Program-made: the position numbers and the translations under genes
Shown: one piece after another, positions 1 to 10,169 of the stretch
Position numbering within the stretch: position 1 is the stretch's first letter
Layout: each line of letters opens with the position of its first letter
DNA from: Ectocarpus siliculosus
Taxonomy: Eukaryota > Sar > Phaeophyceae > Ectocarpales > Ectocarpaceae
NCBI GenBank assembly: GCA_000310025.1
Contig: FN649755.1
Span: 2,246,715 to 2,294,977, forward strand
Reading direction: 5' to 3'
Length of the DNA stretch: 48,263 bases
The notes under the pieces: generated by a model
What the model was told of the DNA's origin: nothing
Databases searched by the model: none
What the model saw: only the letters and a program-made list of their open reading frames with translations

Positions 1-400
1 AGTTGTTTTTTATGGGCAAAAAAAGACATTTTTGTTTTGGAATGCCCCCCAAATTTAAATGGAAGGGGCATGTTTTTTCTTTGATTGCTTTTTTTCAGGT
101 TTTTTTTTCGGGGATCGCGGAACCCTTCAAGGTTTTTTAAAAATTGGGGCCCCCAGGGGGGTTGGGGGTCAAAAAGGGGGCATTTTTCCCCCCCCTCCCC
201 GTACCTTTTTTTTTTTTTTTCCGCGGTTTCCGTTTGTTTTTTTTTTTTTTTGTCGCTTTTTTTTTTCCCCCCCCCTCCTTGGTGGTCATTTTTCCCCCCC
301 TTTTTTTTTTTTTCCCATTTTTTTTTTTTTTGGCGGGGGGACCCCCCCTTATAAAAAATTTTTTCCGGGCCCAATCCCCCTGGGCCCCCCCCCCCCCCCC
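1..400. other. Low-quality homopolymer contig end
   Basis: The stretch is dominated by long runs of T, C, G and A, including a run of about 17 C just before the first credible coding sequence. The open frames here encode only poly-Phe, poly-Pro or poly-Lys and are artefacts of the runs. It resembles a poor-quality read or contig end. No biological feature can be supported. Confidence 0.8.
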
Positions 401-407
401 ACAACAG

Positions 408-708
408 GTGCAGGACCTGCCGGAAGCGAGAGAGTTCCAGCTAGAGAGGCTTTTGTCGATCATGTCGTCCATCGTGGCCGTTACCGAGGCGGGAACCAAG
501 GCCGCCAACAGCATGGGAAGCACGGAGCTCTTCGCGCAGGTACACCAGTCACAATCATGAGCAGACCGCTCTCTCATTTTAAGGACACAAATTTTGTGCT
601 GATTTTCCGCAGCTCATCAGCCAAACGATTTTTGAGGGCTTGAGAGATGGGGCAACCGATTGTTGTTTTCTTTCACGATGTTTGGAAGTGTTTGTCCGCA
701 GGACCTAG
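408..708 (+). CDS. 3' end of an unidentified gene (two exons, 5' truncated)
   Basis: Two blocks join cleanly. Exon 408-539 follows an acceptor-like ACAACAG and ends at CAG|GTACAC. Exon 613-708 follows TTTTCCGCAG and ends at a TAG stop (706-708). Both junctions are phase 0 and the frame stays open across the join, giving about 75 C-terminal residues. The first exon is predicted helical (it contains LERLLSIMSSIVAV and ELFAQ) and the second starts LISQTIFEGL. The 5' part lies beyond the degraded contig end. I recognise no family. The model rests on splice phase and protein-like composition; the intron would be 73 bases. Confidence 0.4.
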
Positions 709-1258
709 AACCGAGGGGGAGACCGTGGGATCATATCCAACATACCTCACAGGTCAAGTGTTAGACTAGTACCGACAGAAGAAGGTACTGAGTAGAGAGC
801 AGAGAGATCGGAACGGCTTTCAACGTGAAGACGACGACAATAACAACAACAACCTCATCATACACAGTTAGATCTGCGGAGGGGGGATCTGCTTCGCGGG
901 AAAATTCTTTGTTGTCCTTAGCCGAGTAAAAATGCCCCGGTCAAGGGTGTCCTTTCGGCGAGGATCGGCTGTGCTCGTGCACCAACGGATCCTGCTTCTC
1001 TGAGCCCGCGGCGTTCGCAGCAGCGCAACGTCAACACCCTCGCTTCTCGTTGTAGCCTTGTCCTCAACCTGGTCGGAGGAGTCGCTAACAGCAACAGCTT
1101 TGGAGCATTGGACATACCAGAAATGCGCCAAAAATCGACTGTCTCTATCCAAACGGAGCAAATTCGAGCCTTCCTAAGCTAAGAACTTCTCAATGGAAAT
1201 AGGTCTGTTTTGTGTTTGTCTTTGGCATTTTTTTTTTCAGTTTTGGGGACACAATATC
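709..1258. other. No gene seen
   Basis: Non-coding sequence downstream of the truncated gene. It contains AAC-rich low-complexity sequence near 835-860. The short open frames on either strand show no protein-like composition. Confidence 0.5.
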
Positions 1259-1484
1259 TACCGTAGGTGGCATGACGTAAGATATCACCCCCCCTGGGTC
1301 GGTATTCGAAGCTCGATTATTCGGCAGGAAGAGCAGTGACGGTGCCGAAAACGGTGGGGTTGGAACCGTCTCGTCGGAAGCTTTCCGAAAACGCATAATT
1401 TAATTTCGGCATCCTCTTCGCCGTGGAGAAGTCGAGCTTTGAAAATCGGTCCAGGGGTTGTGATATCTTGTGCAACCTACGGTA
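1259..1484. mobile_element. Small TIR element (MITE), TACCGTAGG ends
   Basis: The left end starts TACCGTAGGTGGCATGACG and continues through AAGATATCACC to CCCCTGG. The right end (about 1450-1484) is its imperfect inverted complement, running CCAGGGG, TGATATCTTGTGCAACC, TACGGTA. The 226-bp unit has no coding capacity. A TA target duplication is compatible but cannot be separated from the palindromic TA ends. It shares its TACCGTA tip with the element at 4635-5234. Confidence 0.65.
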
Positions 1485-1701
1485 TTGAGTTGATACACGG
1501 TGGAATGTGCCACGTTTCCGTCGTCAGCTTGAAGGGGCTTGTGATGTGCGTATCATCATGTTTTGACGCAAATCCTCTAGTAGCCAAACACTTGTAACCA
1601 TGCTTCCGAGGATTAGAAGAGGTAAAATTCAGAGAGAGACGAGAACGAGAATTACAGAAAGGGTAGGTATAACAGATAGATGGATATATATATATACATA
1701 C

Positions 1702-1736
<35 letters not shown>

Positions 1737-2364
1737 GCGCAAGCGAATACCAAAACCATCCTCCTGGCATTCGGAAACTGTTTACGCTGGGACAAATTTT
1801 CGTTCTGGATTCATCGATACACGTGAATGCGGCTTTATGTCACCGATAGCTTGATGACTGCGGGCGGCAAACCCGTCTATCGTTGTGCGCAGTGCACCGC
1901 GAGATAGTATGTATCGAGAGCTGTACACCACGGCAGCTCTACTTCGGCACGCTACGCTTGACTCACTTCCATATGTCTGACCGAATTCTTCGTGGACTTT
2001 CACAATGAACTTGAGAGAGGCCGCGAAACCCGTGACGCTTGAGGCGCCCCCCCATCAGCCGTTCCTTGGGTCCATTACTGCCAGTATGGGAGGATGCCAT
2101 TTTAGACGGTAAATATGCTGATATTTTCCGCCGATTGGACTAGTGCAGTAGTCGAAGTGTTTGGTTCCTTCGACCAGCACCGGCTGCAGGCACTTCCAGC
2201 GACCGGTGCACCAACTTTGTGTTGCGCCTCATGCTTCATGATACACGGTTTCATTCAACTTTCCGCCCAGGCACCGTCGCGAAATGGCTGCCGTATTACA
2301 GTAGAGTAACCTAGTTTGTGCTGCCCTCGCCCTTCCCTGCTGTCCTCTTCTTTCGGAAACAAAG
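1485..2364. other. Intergenic, with AT and GA microsatellites
   Basis: A (TA)n block at about 1684-1696 is followed by a (GA)n block at about 1703-1732. The rest shows no convincing exon. The open frame across the microsatellite encodes poly-Glu/Arg and is low-complexity noise. Confidence 0.5.
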
Positions 2365-2444
2365 ATCAAGTCGTTGACGAAGCTCAACCTGATGAGAGAC
2401 TGCGGACAGCGGAAGAGCTTTGACCTGGACTGTCCGAGCTACAG
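2365..2444 (+). CDS. Possible internal exon, function unknown
   Basis: A pyrimidine-rich stretch (about 2325-2355) precedes AAAG. The following 80 bases read as protein-like sequence containing KSLTKLNLMRDCGQ, ending at a CAG|GTATGC donor-like site. I could not link it to a neighbouring exon in phase. The only support is composition and splice-like borders, and it may be spurious. Confidence 0.2.
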
Positions 2445-3146
2445 GTATGCGCTCGCCTTGCTCTGGGTGTAAGTTGATGCGTCCACAGGACCTCTGCTGC
2501 GCGTCTCGTCGTGGTCCAGCCAGGCTAAGAAAGCAAAGCTCCCACGGCAACGGGTTGGTCACCCTTCTTGTGCGCACTCAAGGCACACGCCCGGTGCAAA
2601 GGTTGGGGGCGCACGCTCATTCTCAAGCACGCCAAACGTTACCCGTTCGTACGAGCAAGTCACCGCCGTCTCTTACATGTCGCGGTGTGATGCTCTTGAT
2701 CGGGCGCACCCCGACAATTCACGACCGCGCCGCCGAAAGGGATACGACTTGTATCGAATACCCAGTACCGTAGGTTGCATGAGCTTCCACGCCCTCCCTT
2801 TTTGACTGTTTCTGAAATATCGATAGCTCCTCGACGACAATGATGCCTCAACAGTCGACGAACTGGCAGTTCCGACCCCGCCGTTGCCGGCACCGTGATT
2901 GCTGATTGTGCTTACAGAGCACTCGAGCTCTTGATATAGGTTCAGGGCGTGTGGTGTCTTTTGCGAAATTGCGGTAGACTAGTACTGAACCGGCGTGAGC
3001 GGTGATGTGTACGGTGTGTCCATTTTTGTCCTCCTCCTTCTCTGTGCGTCGTCGTGTTTTCAAACCGTTGGCGTCCTGCTGTCGAATGTCGACCCTTTTT
3101 TCCTGCCGCGTGCCTCCACAAACACCCGCGTGTTGCGTCGCGCCAG

Positions 3147-3228
3147 GTGCAACATTTCCAGAGAGCTGGCGGAGGCCGTCGCGAAGGAAATCGGCCTCGA
3201 CCTGTCGCAGTACCTCGTCACGGCGTAA
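3147..3228 (+). CDS. Candidate terminal exon of an unidentified gene
   Basis: After an acceptor-like CGCGCCAG the frame reads a 26-residue C-terminus, helical and acidic-basic balanced (ISRELAEAVAKEIGLDL), ending in TAA. The exon would begin with one base of a split codon. The open frame extends further upstream through a hydrophobic stretch (about 3010-3060), so the exon could be longer. No family is recognised. It is the most protein-like piece between 2 and 4 kb. Confidence 0.3.
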
Positions 3229-3234
3229 CCAAAC

Positions 3235-3705
3235 CGGACCGCGAGTTCTAGTAAACTTCCGGCTCCAGTGCCGACGTCACGAGGACAGATTGACGGCTTT
3301 GTGGGAGTACCGTCAGATTCCTGGCTCCAGTGGTGTCGAAAAGTGGAATGCCGGTGGACGGTTTGCGGAGGAGTATCAGGAGATTGACGGCCGGGAGATT
3401 CCTTGCTCCAGTACTGAAGTGTCGGAAAATGGAATGCCGGTTGACGGTTTGCGGAGGAGTATTAGGAGATCCCGGGCTCGAGTAGTGTTGACGCTGTATA
3501 CGAAGAAGGTGGAGATATTTTGGCGAATCCGAGGAGCACTAGGAGACTCCTGGCTCCAGCGGTATCGTGGAATACCGATTGACGGTTTTTGATTGACGCT
3601 TAGCGGAGGATTACAAGAATATCCCGGGCTCCCAAGTAGCGTCGAAGTTAGGAACACCGATTGACGGATCGCGGACGAGTATTAGGAGATTCATGGCTCC
3701 GGTTT
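3235..3705. repeat. Degenerate tandem minisatellite, units ~70-83 bp
   Basis: About seven diverged copies carry GATTCCTGGCTCCAG, followed by a GTCGAAAAGTGGAATGCCGG-like and a TTGACGGTTTGCGGAGGAG-like segment. Copies start near 3315, 3398, 3467, 3546, 3620 and 3688, with a more diverged one near 3255. Open frames through it reflect the repeat rather than a gene. Confidence 0.7.
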
Positions 3706-4634
3706 CCAAGATGGAGATGCGTTGCGGTTTTTCATGCCAGTGGTTGCCACTGACCGGCAAGCATGTCCGCCCGTGACGTCATCATCCTGCGCGGTGAAGT
3801 CTCATGGGCGTCACCATCCCGGGCGAAGGCTGCTCGGCACGTCTTACCATCGGCTTGCTCGTTTTCTCAAACGAGACGATACCAAGAACCGTTCCATTCC
3901 CCTGCATGCAGCTGGCAGGCCCACCGATCCGACGTATCGTTTCTGCATTAACAGAACGATTTTGAATATTTTCGGTCCGCGTGGCGAGCATCATGTAGAT
4001 TGACATCGTTCTCGGACCAGTGGTCTTTGTGTTTATATGAGGCTTATGCTTGGTACTGGGGTGGCCACAACAATTCGACACGAATTTAAACTGAACTCGA
4101 AACCAATGAAAAGCAGCGGGGTCCTAGCAAAAGAAGTCGTTACCAAGGGCAAATGGAACCAAGGGCGCCAGGTTGAAACCGAGGACTGTCGCAACACAAG
4201 AACGGTACAAGAGAGACCAAGGGCGTCGTATTGAAACCAATGAAATATATGTGAAAACCCGGGTTCGGATGCCTCCGCCGTGGAAGGGATTCTTCTTCAT
4301 GTACTTGGAAGTTTACAAGAAAATCGCTCAGAGAAACAATACATGGATTGGATGTTTTTGAAGTCGAGGACAAGAAAAAATAATATGCATATGCAACCTT
4401 GCGTTTTGTCAGCACGGTTACTACTGCAGATCCTCCACGTGTATGTATGTAGGCAGATGCATGTCAAGGAAAATATACCAGGGCATACACCGGAATGGAA
4501 TAGAAGTAGAAGGCAGTACAAGAGATTGAAAAGAGATGCCCAGCTTCCAGCCGGTTTCCCTTGATGTACACACTGAAAAAACTTGAGCACCATCCTTTCC
4601 GACTGTGGTTGTATCTTGAACGGGGTAGAGTACA
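3706..4634. other. No gene seen
   Basis: AT-richer unique sequence with only short frames of random composition. There is local internal similarity around 4120-4230, where 'accaagggc' phrases recur. No splice-supported exon was found. Confidence 0.45.
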
Positions 4635-5234
4635 TACCGTATATGACACAAGATAACACACCTACATCAATAAGAAATCACACCCCCACAGAATACGACA
4701 CCCCGGTGATAGTTTTGGGCGCTTCTGACAAACCATCGATTTATCACCGGGGGTACATAAGATAACACACCCCAGTGATATTTTTAGTTACGCCGCATAT
4801 ACCCTCTTTATCACCGGGGTGACAGCATCTGCCCTGGGCAATCACACACACAACCACGTCAGCTGTGTGCGGGGAAACACCCCGCATGTGAGACCCCCAA
4901 CAACATGAACGTGCAGGCAGAGCAGAATGCAGCCACAAGTACCTCTGCTCCTTCGACAACTGCTTCGACTGCAGCAGCGCAGGCGCCACAGCAGATCACC
5001 TCCTTCTTTGGGCCCGCGCACACCTCTACGCCCCCAAACACACGCTGTGGGTGTTCGGACGCGCTATCACACCCCCTGTTTTATCACACCCCCTTAGGGG
5101 CCCCTGCGAGCTGCACTTTATCACGCGGGGTACACAAGATAATACACCCCCCACAGGATACCACACCCGGTGATAATATTTTCAAACTCCAAAATGTTAT
5201 CACCGGGGTGTGTTATCTTGTGTCATATACGGTA
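4635..5234. mobile_element. 600-bp TIR element with perfect 28-bp inverted ends
   Basis: The first 28 bases (4635-4662, starting TACCGTATATGACACAAG) are the exact reverse complement of the last 28 (5207-5234). Inside are further inverted copies of a subterminal motif, ATAAGATAACACACCCC with TATCACCGGGG: near 4738-4790, 4810-4822 and 5118-5185, in both orientations. A short frame at 4905-5100 encodes an Ala/Thr-rich peptide with QQITSFF, but no transposase is present, so the copy is non-autonomous. A TA target duplication is possible but ambiguous because the ends themselves are TA. Confidence 0.85.
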
Positions 5235-6530
5235 GTCTACTACAAAAGTATTTCCCGAGATATTCTTCCAAATTTCCAATCTTTATATATAATATGTGCC
5301 GACGTTCGAATTTTTTCAAGAGAGTGAGATGGACCTTGCCCGCAAGAGAAGCATGCACGAGAACGCAAAGAAAGGAGGAGTAGAGGGTGGCCGGAAGGAA
5401 GGAAAGGATAGAAGAACGTACAGAGGAGGATGAGATTAAGAGGGAAGCGAGAGTACCGAGATAGAAGACAGAGAAAGAGAGAGAGAGAGGGAGAGGGGGC
5501 AAGTGTGCACCGTCGTTTTTTTTTTTCTTCTTAATTTGACACAACGAATCCATCTCTATCATAGAAAAGAATCTGAGACAGATTAGCAATGAATTCATAG
5601 CGTCAGAAAGTACCAGTATGTCTACGATTTCCCAGACGTTTTTGTTCGAACCATCAAGCCGCCTGCTGCCAACTCCCCGAGAACCAGCCAGAAAAAAACG
5701 GGAATCATCAGGAAATCACTGCACCATCTCGCACCCAACGCAAGTTCAAAGAATATATTTTTTTCTTCTCTTCCCGTCTATCGCTGTCGGTGACTGCCGT
5801 TTCCCCCCACTCGCACACATCATCACTGCTGCTGCCACCCTCCACACCTACCTCTCGCTTCCGACTGCACGTCCACGCTGCCTGCATACCGAACGCGTCG
5901 ACCAGGTGAGAGTGTGCGGGGAGCCTCTCAACACCGAAATGCTGGGCAGATTGCTGGGCACGGCATTCCTTCAGCAGAGGTAGCATACATTCTGTACATG
6001 TTTCTCTTCCTTTTTTCGTTTGTTGGGCATCACGTCAAATCATCCTGGTGCCGTGATCACTCTTCCTTGTCTTGGACATTGTAGCGGTGCAGCCCGCACT
6101 GAAATGGCACGAACCGCTTCCTTTCCGCAACTCAGTCTGGGGGGTGGGAGACAAGGACGGAATGAGGATTCCCCGCGAGCTAAAAGCTCAGCACACAAAT
6201 CATATGGGACTGCTGTTTTTGGTTGTTCGCTACCGAAGTTTTCTGCAGTTAGTGAGTAGTGGGCCCTCAATAGACTCCGGTGCTAAGTACAGAATGGGTT
6301 GATGATTCAGGCGGTGCCCCGCAGTTCCACCTGCGCTACACAGGGCCACCGGCGTTGTTGAACCGGCGTTGCTGAGGGCCGGTACTGCTGTGGATTTTCC
6401 CGCCGCACAGCGCGCAGTGTAACCCCAGACGATGGTTGGTAAGCTGGCGACCACACACACGCGATGCTCCGCTTTTCGTTGCCAAACTGTGCGTTTGCCC
6501 GCCACTGCTGTACCATGCCTCAACCACGCT
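5235..6530. other. No confident gene; purine-rich tract
   Basis: A GA-rich tract lies at about 5380-5510. The frames at 5618-5983 (plus) and 6307-6523 (minus) have no splice or domain support. Near 6255-6380, phrases such as AGTGGGCCCTCAA and CACCGGCGTTGTTGAAC resemble those of the small element at 46683-46857, so a relic of the same element family may be present. Confidence 0.4.
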
Positions 6531-6532
6531 GA

Positions 6533-6752
6533 CCGCCGACCCCGCCGCGGCGGCGGCCCCAGCTGTTGCGTCTTGTTGCTGACGTTGAAGTTGCTGCGGC
6601 CGCTGCTGCGGCTGCTGCTGTTGCTGCGGCGGCGGGCCCTGCTGGTCCTGCTGGGCTGCCAACGCCATTGCGGCAGCCGCGCCCGCCACCGCAGCAGAGG
6701 GAGGGGCGCCGCCCACCACCGCTGCTGCCGCCGCCGTCGGCGATGGAATCAT
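6533..6752 (-). repeat. CNG-rich tract; possible Gln/Ala-rich exon on minus strand
   Basis: Dense GCTGCTGCGGC-type sequence. On the minus strand an ATG at 6750-6752 opens a frame with poly-Ala, poly-Pro and poly-Gln runs (it includes PPPQQQQQPQQRPQQ). The frame continues to 6336 with CALCGGK-like sequence. Such Gln/Ala runs occur in regulatory proteins, but trinucleotide-rich DNA also yields such frames by chance in several frames at once, which is the case here. I list it as a repeat with weak coding potential. Confidence 0.4.
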
Positions 6753-7189
6753 CCACCGACGTACGAATCCCGTCGGCAGCAATCGGCAGGCCCTTTTCCG
6801 AGATTTGGATTCAAAGCCATATCGCCCCGGAGACAGAAAGAAAACGTCACGGCAGAAACAACCCTTGGCCACCACAAGCACACACACGTGCTCTCGCTCG
6901 CCCCCGGTAAACACGGCGAAGCAAGTAGACTGAAAACAGGAACCAACACGCTCGTCCGCTTCCTGCTTTCTGATTGGCCAACGGTTTATTTCTGCCGCTT
7001 CTCACAAAACGCAGATTTCCCTTACTTCGTCAGTCAATCTTTCGTACATGGCTTGTCAGGGTCTAATAGTCGTTGTGTGCGTCGGGGATATGAGGATGGG
7101 AGTGGGTGGAAGACACACAGCAATCACATACTGTTCGCACCAGAAACCAGAACGGAGTTTGATGGAGCCAGTCAATATAACATTACATA

Positions 7190-7275
7190 CAGTCGAACCT
7201 CGCTTAACTTGACCCATGGTTTTTCGCTTAAAAAAGTTAAGCTAAGCGGGGAAGTTAAGTTAAGATTCGGGGGAC
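7190..7275. mobile_element. TIR-like hairpin, pogo/Tigger-type end sequence
   Basis: The segment starts CAGTCGAACCTCGCTTAACTT, and an inverted counterpart AAGTTAAGCTAAGCG lies about 30 bases later, followed by a further AAGTTAAGTTAAG. CAGTCGAACCTCG-type ends with adjacent inverted TTAACTT blocks are characteristic of pogo/Tigger-like Tc1-mariner relatives. No transposase is present. It is probably a solo terminal fragment. Confidence 0.45.
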
Positions 7276-7470
7276 CACAACTCATCATCCCCGGGGCCAA
7301 CAGAGGGGGTTAATACGTCAATAGACGCGCATTGAGCTCCAGTATGTGTGCCACGAAAGAGGAGACCGACAAGTTGGAGGGAACTATTTTTTTTACCCAT
7401 TTTACTGAACACTATAACCAAGATGATAGAAACTAGAGTCCCCCGCCAAATCACCCCCCACCCCCGGGAG

Positions 7471-8032
7471 CAATCTCCCACACTACTGACAGTTTTCCCG
7501 AAAGACCCACGGGACTCCCATGGATCACCCATGGGCCGCTCATGGGCTCTTTATGGGCTCTTCATGGGCCGACCGTGGGCCGCCCATGGGAGGCCCATGA
7601 AGTGCCCACCGTGGGCACTTCAACCTAGAACTTTGCCACCGGCATATCAACCTAGAACTTAGCCACCTTCACATCAACCTAGAACTTAGCCACCAGCGCC
7701 AACCTGGCACGTATTGTGTGGGCTTGGGGTTAGGGTTAGGGTTAGGGTTAGGGTTTGGGTTAGGGTTATTGAATGTTATACTGCAGTGCCCGTTCCGAAG
7801 CAGATAATCTATTGTTGAGGAGTACACTGGTTCGGTTGAAGGGCTCTCATTGGCCGCCCATGTGCTTCCCATGTGCTGCCGATGGGGCTGCCCATGCTGC
7901 CGATGGGGCTGCCCATGCCCATGGGCATAGGCATGCCCATGGGTGTCCCATGGGTCACCCACCCGTGGGCATTTTGTTGCCCATGGGAGTCCCATGGGTC
8001 GTTTGGGAAAACTGTAAAAAAGTGTGGGAGAT
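7471..8032. mobile_element. Non-autonomous TIR element, copy 1 (CCCATGGG arrays + TTAGGG core)
   Basis: The left end AATCTCCCACACTACTGACAG is mirrored by CTGTAAAAAAGTGTGGGAGAT at the right end, and adjoining GTTTTCCC/GGGAAAAC blocks extend the match to about 30 bases. Each end is followed inward by fields of CCCATGGG/CCCATGAA palindromes (7500-7620 and 7855-8000). The core has three direct repeats of a CATCAACCTAGAACTTAGCCACC-like unit (7620-7695) and a TTAGGG run. The same order recurs at 30946-31355, confirming a family. No coding capacity was seen. Confidence 0.75.
7729..7768 (+). repeat. Interstitial telomere-like (TTAGGG)n
   Basis: About six GGGTTA units with one GGGTTTGG variant. The array sits inside the TIR element rather than at a chromosome end. 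The related element at 30946-31355 carries a shorter GGGGTTAGGGTTAG block at the equivalent position, so the motif belongs to the element. Confidence 0.85.
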
Positions 8033-8504
8033 CCCCCCGGAGAGACCGCGATTTTCGACAAGTTGTTTTTGAACTTCTTCTCAAGTAGTGAGGCCAAATA
8101 TATATAGGAACAAAATTTCGATCAACTCCTAGAAGGCACCCCGTGTCTGCTGCTCCTCGAAGATGCTATCTATCTAAAGCCTCTTCTCTCAAGAACGCGT
8201 TGGCTTGCCTCTCGCTCAGTGAGAACACACAAACTTTCTGACCCCATGGTGCTCTATAATTTCTCCACATACCTGCTTCTTTCGAATTCCAAAACGCCTC
8301 TGTCAACAGACCACAGATTCTAGTACGTACTTAATCTATCTCTTTGTTTCGGAGGAACTTTTAGTACCCCGAACTGGTTGTCATGAGAGCCATATCTCAT
8401 TCTGCGCAAACGGTCTAAATGATAAACAGAATGGAAGGACGACATGCAAACGGGTGTGCCAGGTGCACGAACGAAAACTTGATGGGATATACCCCCCCCC
8501 TCCC
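8033..8504. other. No gene seen
   Basis: Unique sequence without protein-like frames, ending in C-rich runs that lead into the tandem repeat at 8511. Confidence 0.45.
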
Positions 8505-9175
8505 CCCCCCCGGTGTTTGCCATCGGGGTTGGGTTTTCGTCGCTTGGCAACGACGTTGTAAAACAAGCCGCCCCCCCCCCCGGTGTTTGCCATCGGGGTT
8601 TGGGTTTTCGTCGCTTGGCAACGATGTTGTAAAACAAGCCCCCCACTCGGTGTTTGCCATCGGGATTGGGTTTTCGTCGCTTGGCAACGACGTTGTAAAA
8701 CAAGCCAATTCACTTCGTGAACTCGGCAACCAGGTTACCGGTTGTTTTTTTTACCTCGGTTTTTTTTTTGGCGGTAACCATAATGGTGGTCGAGTAGATC
8801 ATGTTGTGCGGGGTCGAGAAACCTCACTCCGCGCAACGGGGGATGATCGCACCACGTTGTGTTAAAATGGTCAAGCTTCCTCGAGGCAGTTACACAGCGC
8901 TTACAACTGTCTCTGGAAGTGAAAGCACCAGAAAATAAATTAAGTCATACGTAGCTGTCATCCGTACGCAAGGAAGTAAGCACAAGATGCCGAACACCCT
9001 TAGCAGGATGCAGCTCACCCTTCATGCGACTCGCCAAATACCTCACGGCGCTTCGCGCTTGGTGATGTGAGAGCCTGGCCCGGTGAGAACCCGGCGTGCT
9101 CCGTCCCGGCTTTGTAGGGATGCGAGGTCAATGGTCAAACGACTACGGCATGCACGACTATGAGTACACCCCCCC
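8505..9175. repeat. Direct duplication, copy A
   Basis: It comprises the 67-bp tandem array, a shared block from CTCGGCAACCAGGTTACCGG through T-rich sequence to GGTCGAGTAGA, and then about 400 bases ending GGCATGCACGACTATG. This order matches 10170-10765 with scattered substitutions and one fewer tandem unit. Both copies end in C-rich sequence. It probably represents a repeated mobile or satellite-like unit, but terminal inverted repeats were not evident. Confidence 0.85.
8511..8706. repeat. Three tandem copies of a ~67-bp unit
   Basis: Units start at 8511, 8581 and 8648. Each has CGGTGTTTGCCATCGGG, then GGGTTTTCGTCGCTTGGCAA, then CGACGTTGTAAAACAAGCC, and ends in a C run of variable length. 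The inner part is partly inverted (GTTTTCGTCG against CGACG..AAAAC). Two more copies are at 10171-10296. Confidence 0.9.
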
Positions 9176-9202
9176 CCCCCCCCCCCCCCCCGGGGGGGGG
9201 GG
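9168..9202. repeat. Poly-C tract abutting poly-G tract
   Basis: A run of about 22 C is immediately followed by about 10 G. The sister copy has only a short C-rich stretch at the same place (10758-10775). The tract may be a genuine homopolymer palindrome or an assembly artefact where two strands were joined. Confidence 0.6.
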
Positions 9203-10139
9203 ATTTTTAAAAAATAACACAAAAAAAATACCCCTTCGTGATATAACCCCCGTCCAAAGGGAAGGAAGTGCTGAAACATTTTCCGTGACATGAGTGGATG
9301 TAATGGTATTTGACCCCCTCTTCCAAATCAATCCCCTTTTAACTGTGTGAAAATCTCTTGGCCCACCACAATAAAGGGTGTTGTTGCTTTCCCCTGTTCC
9401 CCTTCCCTTGATTAACGCTTTCCCAGCCAACTCACAATATCCCGCGCACACACGATCTAGATCGCCTGTACGCACACACTGAACAGAAGGGCACATGTCT
9501 CGGCATAAAGCCCTGATCTAGCATGACGTCACGTCATAGCATCCGACGGCGCCAAATAACCATGATCAACCGCGATCACTTGTCTACCTCCAAATACCAT
9601 CCTCCAAATACCATAACATGGAGGGAAATGGGCTGAAACTGGGCATATTTTGGGTCTGTTGAAGCCTATAAACTGAGGCATTCCAGTGATACTAGCTGGT
9701 ACTAATACAAGCTCGAAACGTTTCATGGAATCACCGACAAGATACGAGCCATTCGGTGAGCGTCTGGTTGACCTTCGGACGGTCGTATTCTGTTGTTTCG
9801 ACACTACATTTGTATGCAGGCACAAAATACGTGTCGTCACGACGATAAGAGAGAGGGTGTATGCAAGCGTGCAATCCGTAGATTGTACTGCTGCCGCTGC
9901 TGCTGTTGACCACTAAGGGCTGCTACACAAGGTTATTTTCAAAGTATGCATGGGTCGAGGGGTGGTCTCCGTCACTTCTCGAGCGTCTCCAAGCCCAGAT
10001 TGCATTCACACATACAGAGAGAAGCAGCACCCGCAGCCTCAGCGAAAATGCCTCGCTCACCATGTTACCCGGCGATTTTCGGAACATGTCCCCGCCTTCA
10101 GCAAAACGCCTCGGCATAAACCCAGGAATATCTGTGTGA
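9203..10139. other. No gene seen
   Basis: Unique sequence between the two duplicated copies. The direct phrase 'ccaaataccatcctccaaataccat' at about 9588-9612 is a local two-copy repeat. No exon model is supportable. Confidence 0.45.
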
Positions 10140-10169
10140 ATGTCCCCCCCCTCCCCTAACCCCCCGCCC

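Noticed and set aside
59-643. Open frames in the first 400 bases
   Set aside because: They encode homopolymer runs from low-quality sequence. Only the part from 408 on is protein-like.
7729-7768. True telomere end
   Set aside because: Only about six units, embedded in a TIR element with unique sequence on both sides.
8511-8706. Cloning-vector contamination suggested by CGACGTTGTAAAAC, as near the M13 primer site
   Set aside because: The match is only about 15 bases, lies inside a tandem repeat present five times, and flanking sequence is not vector.
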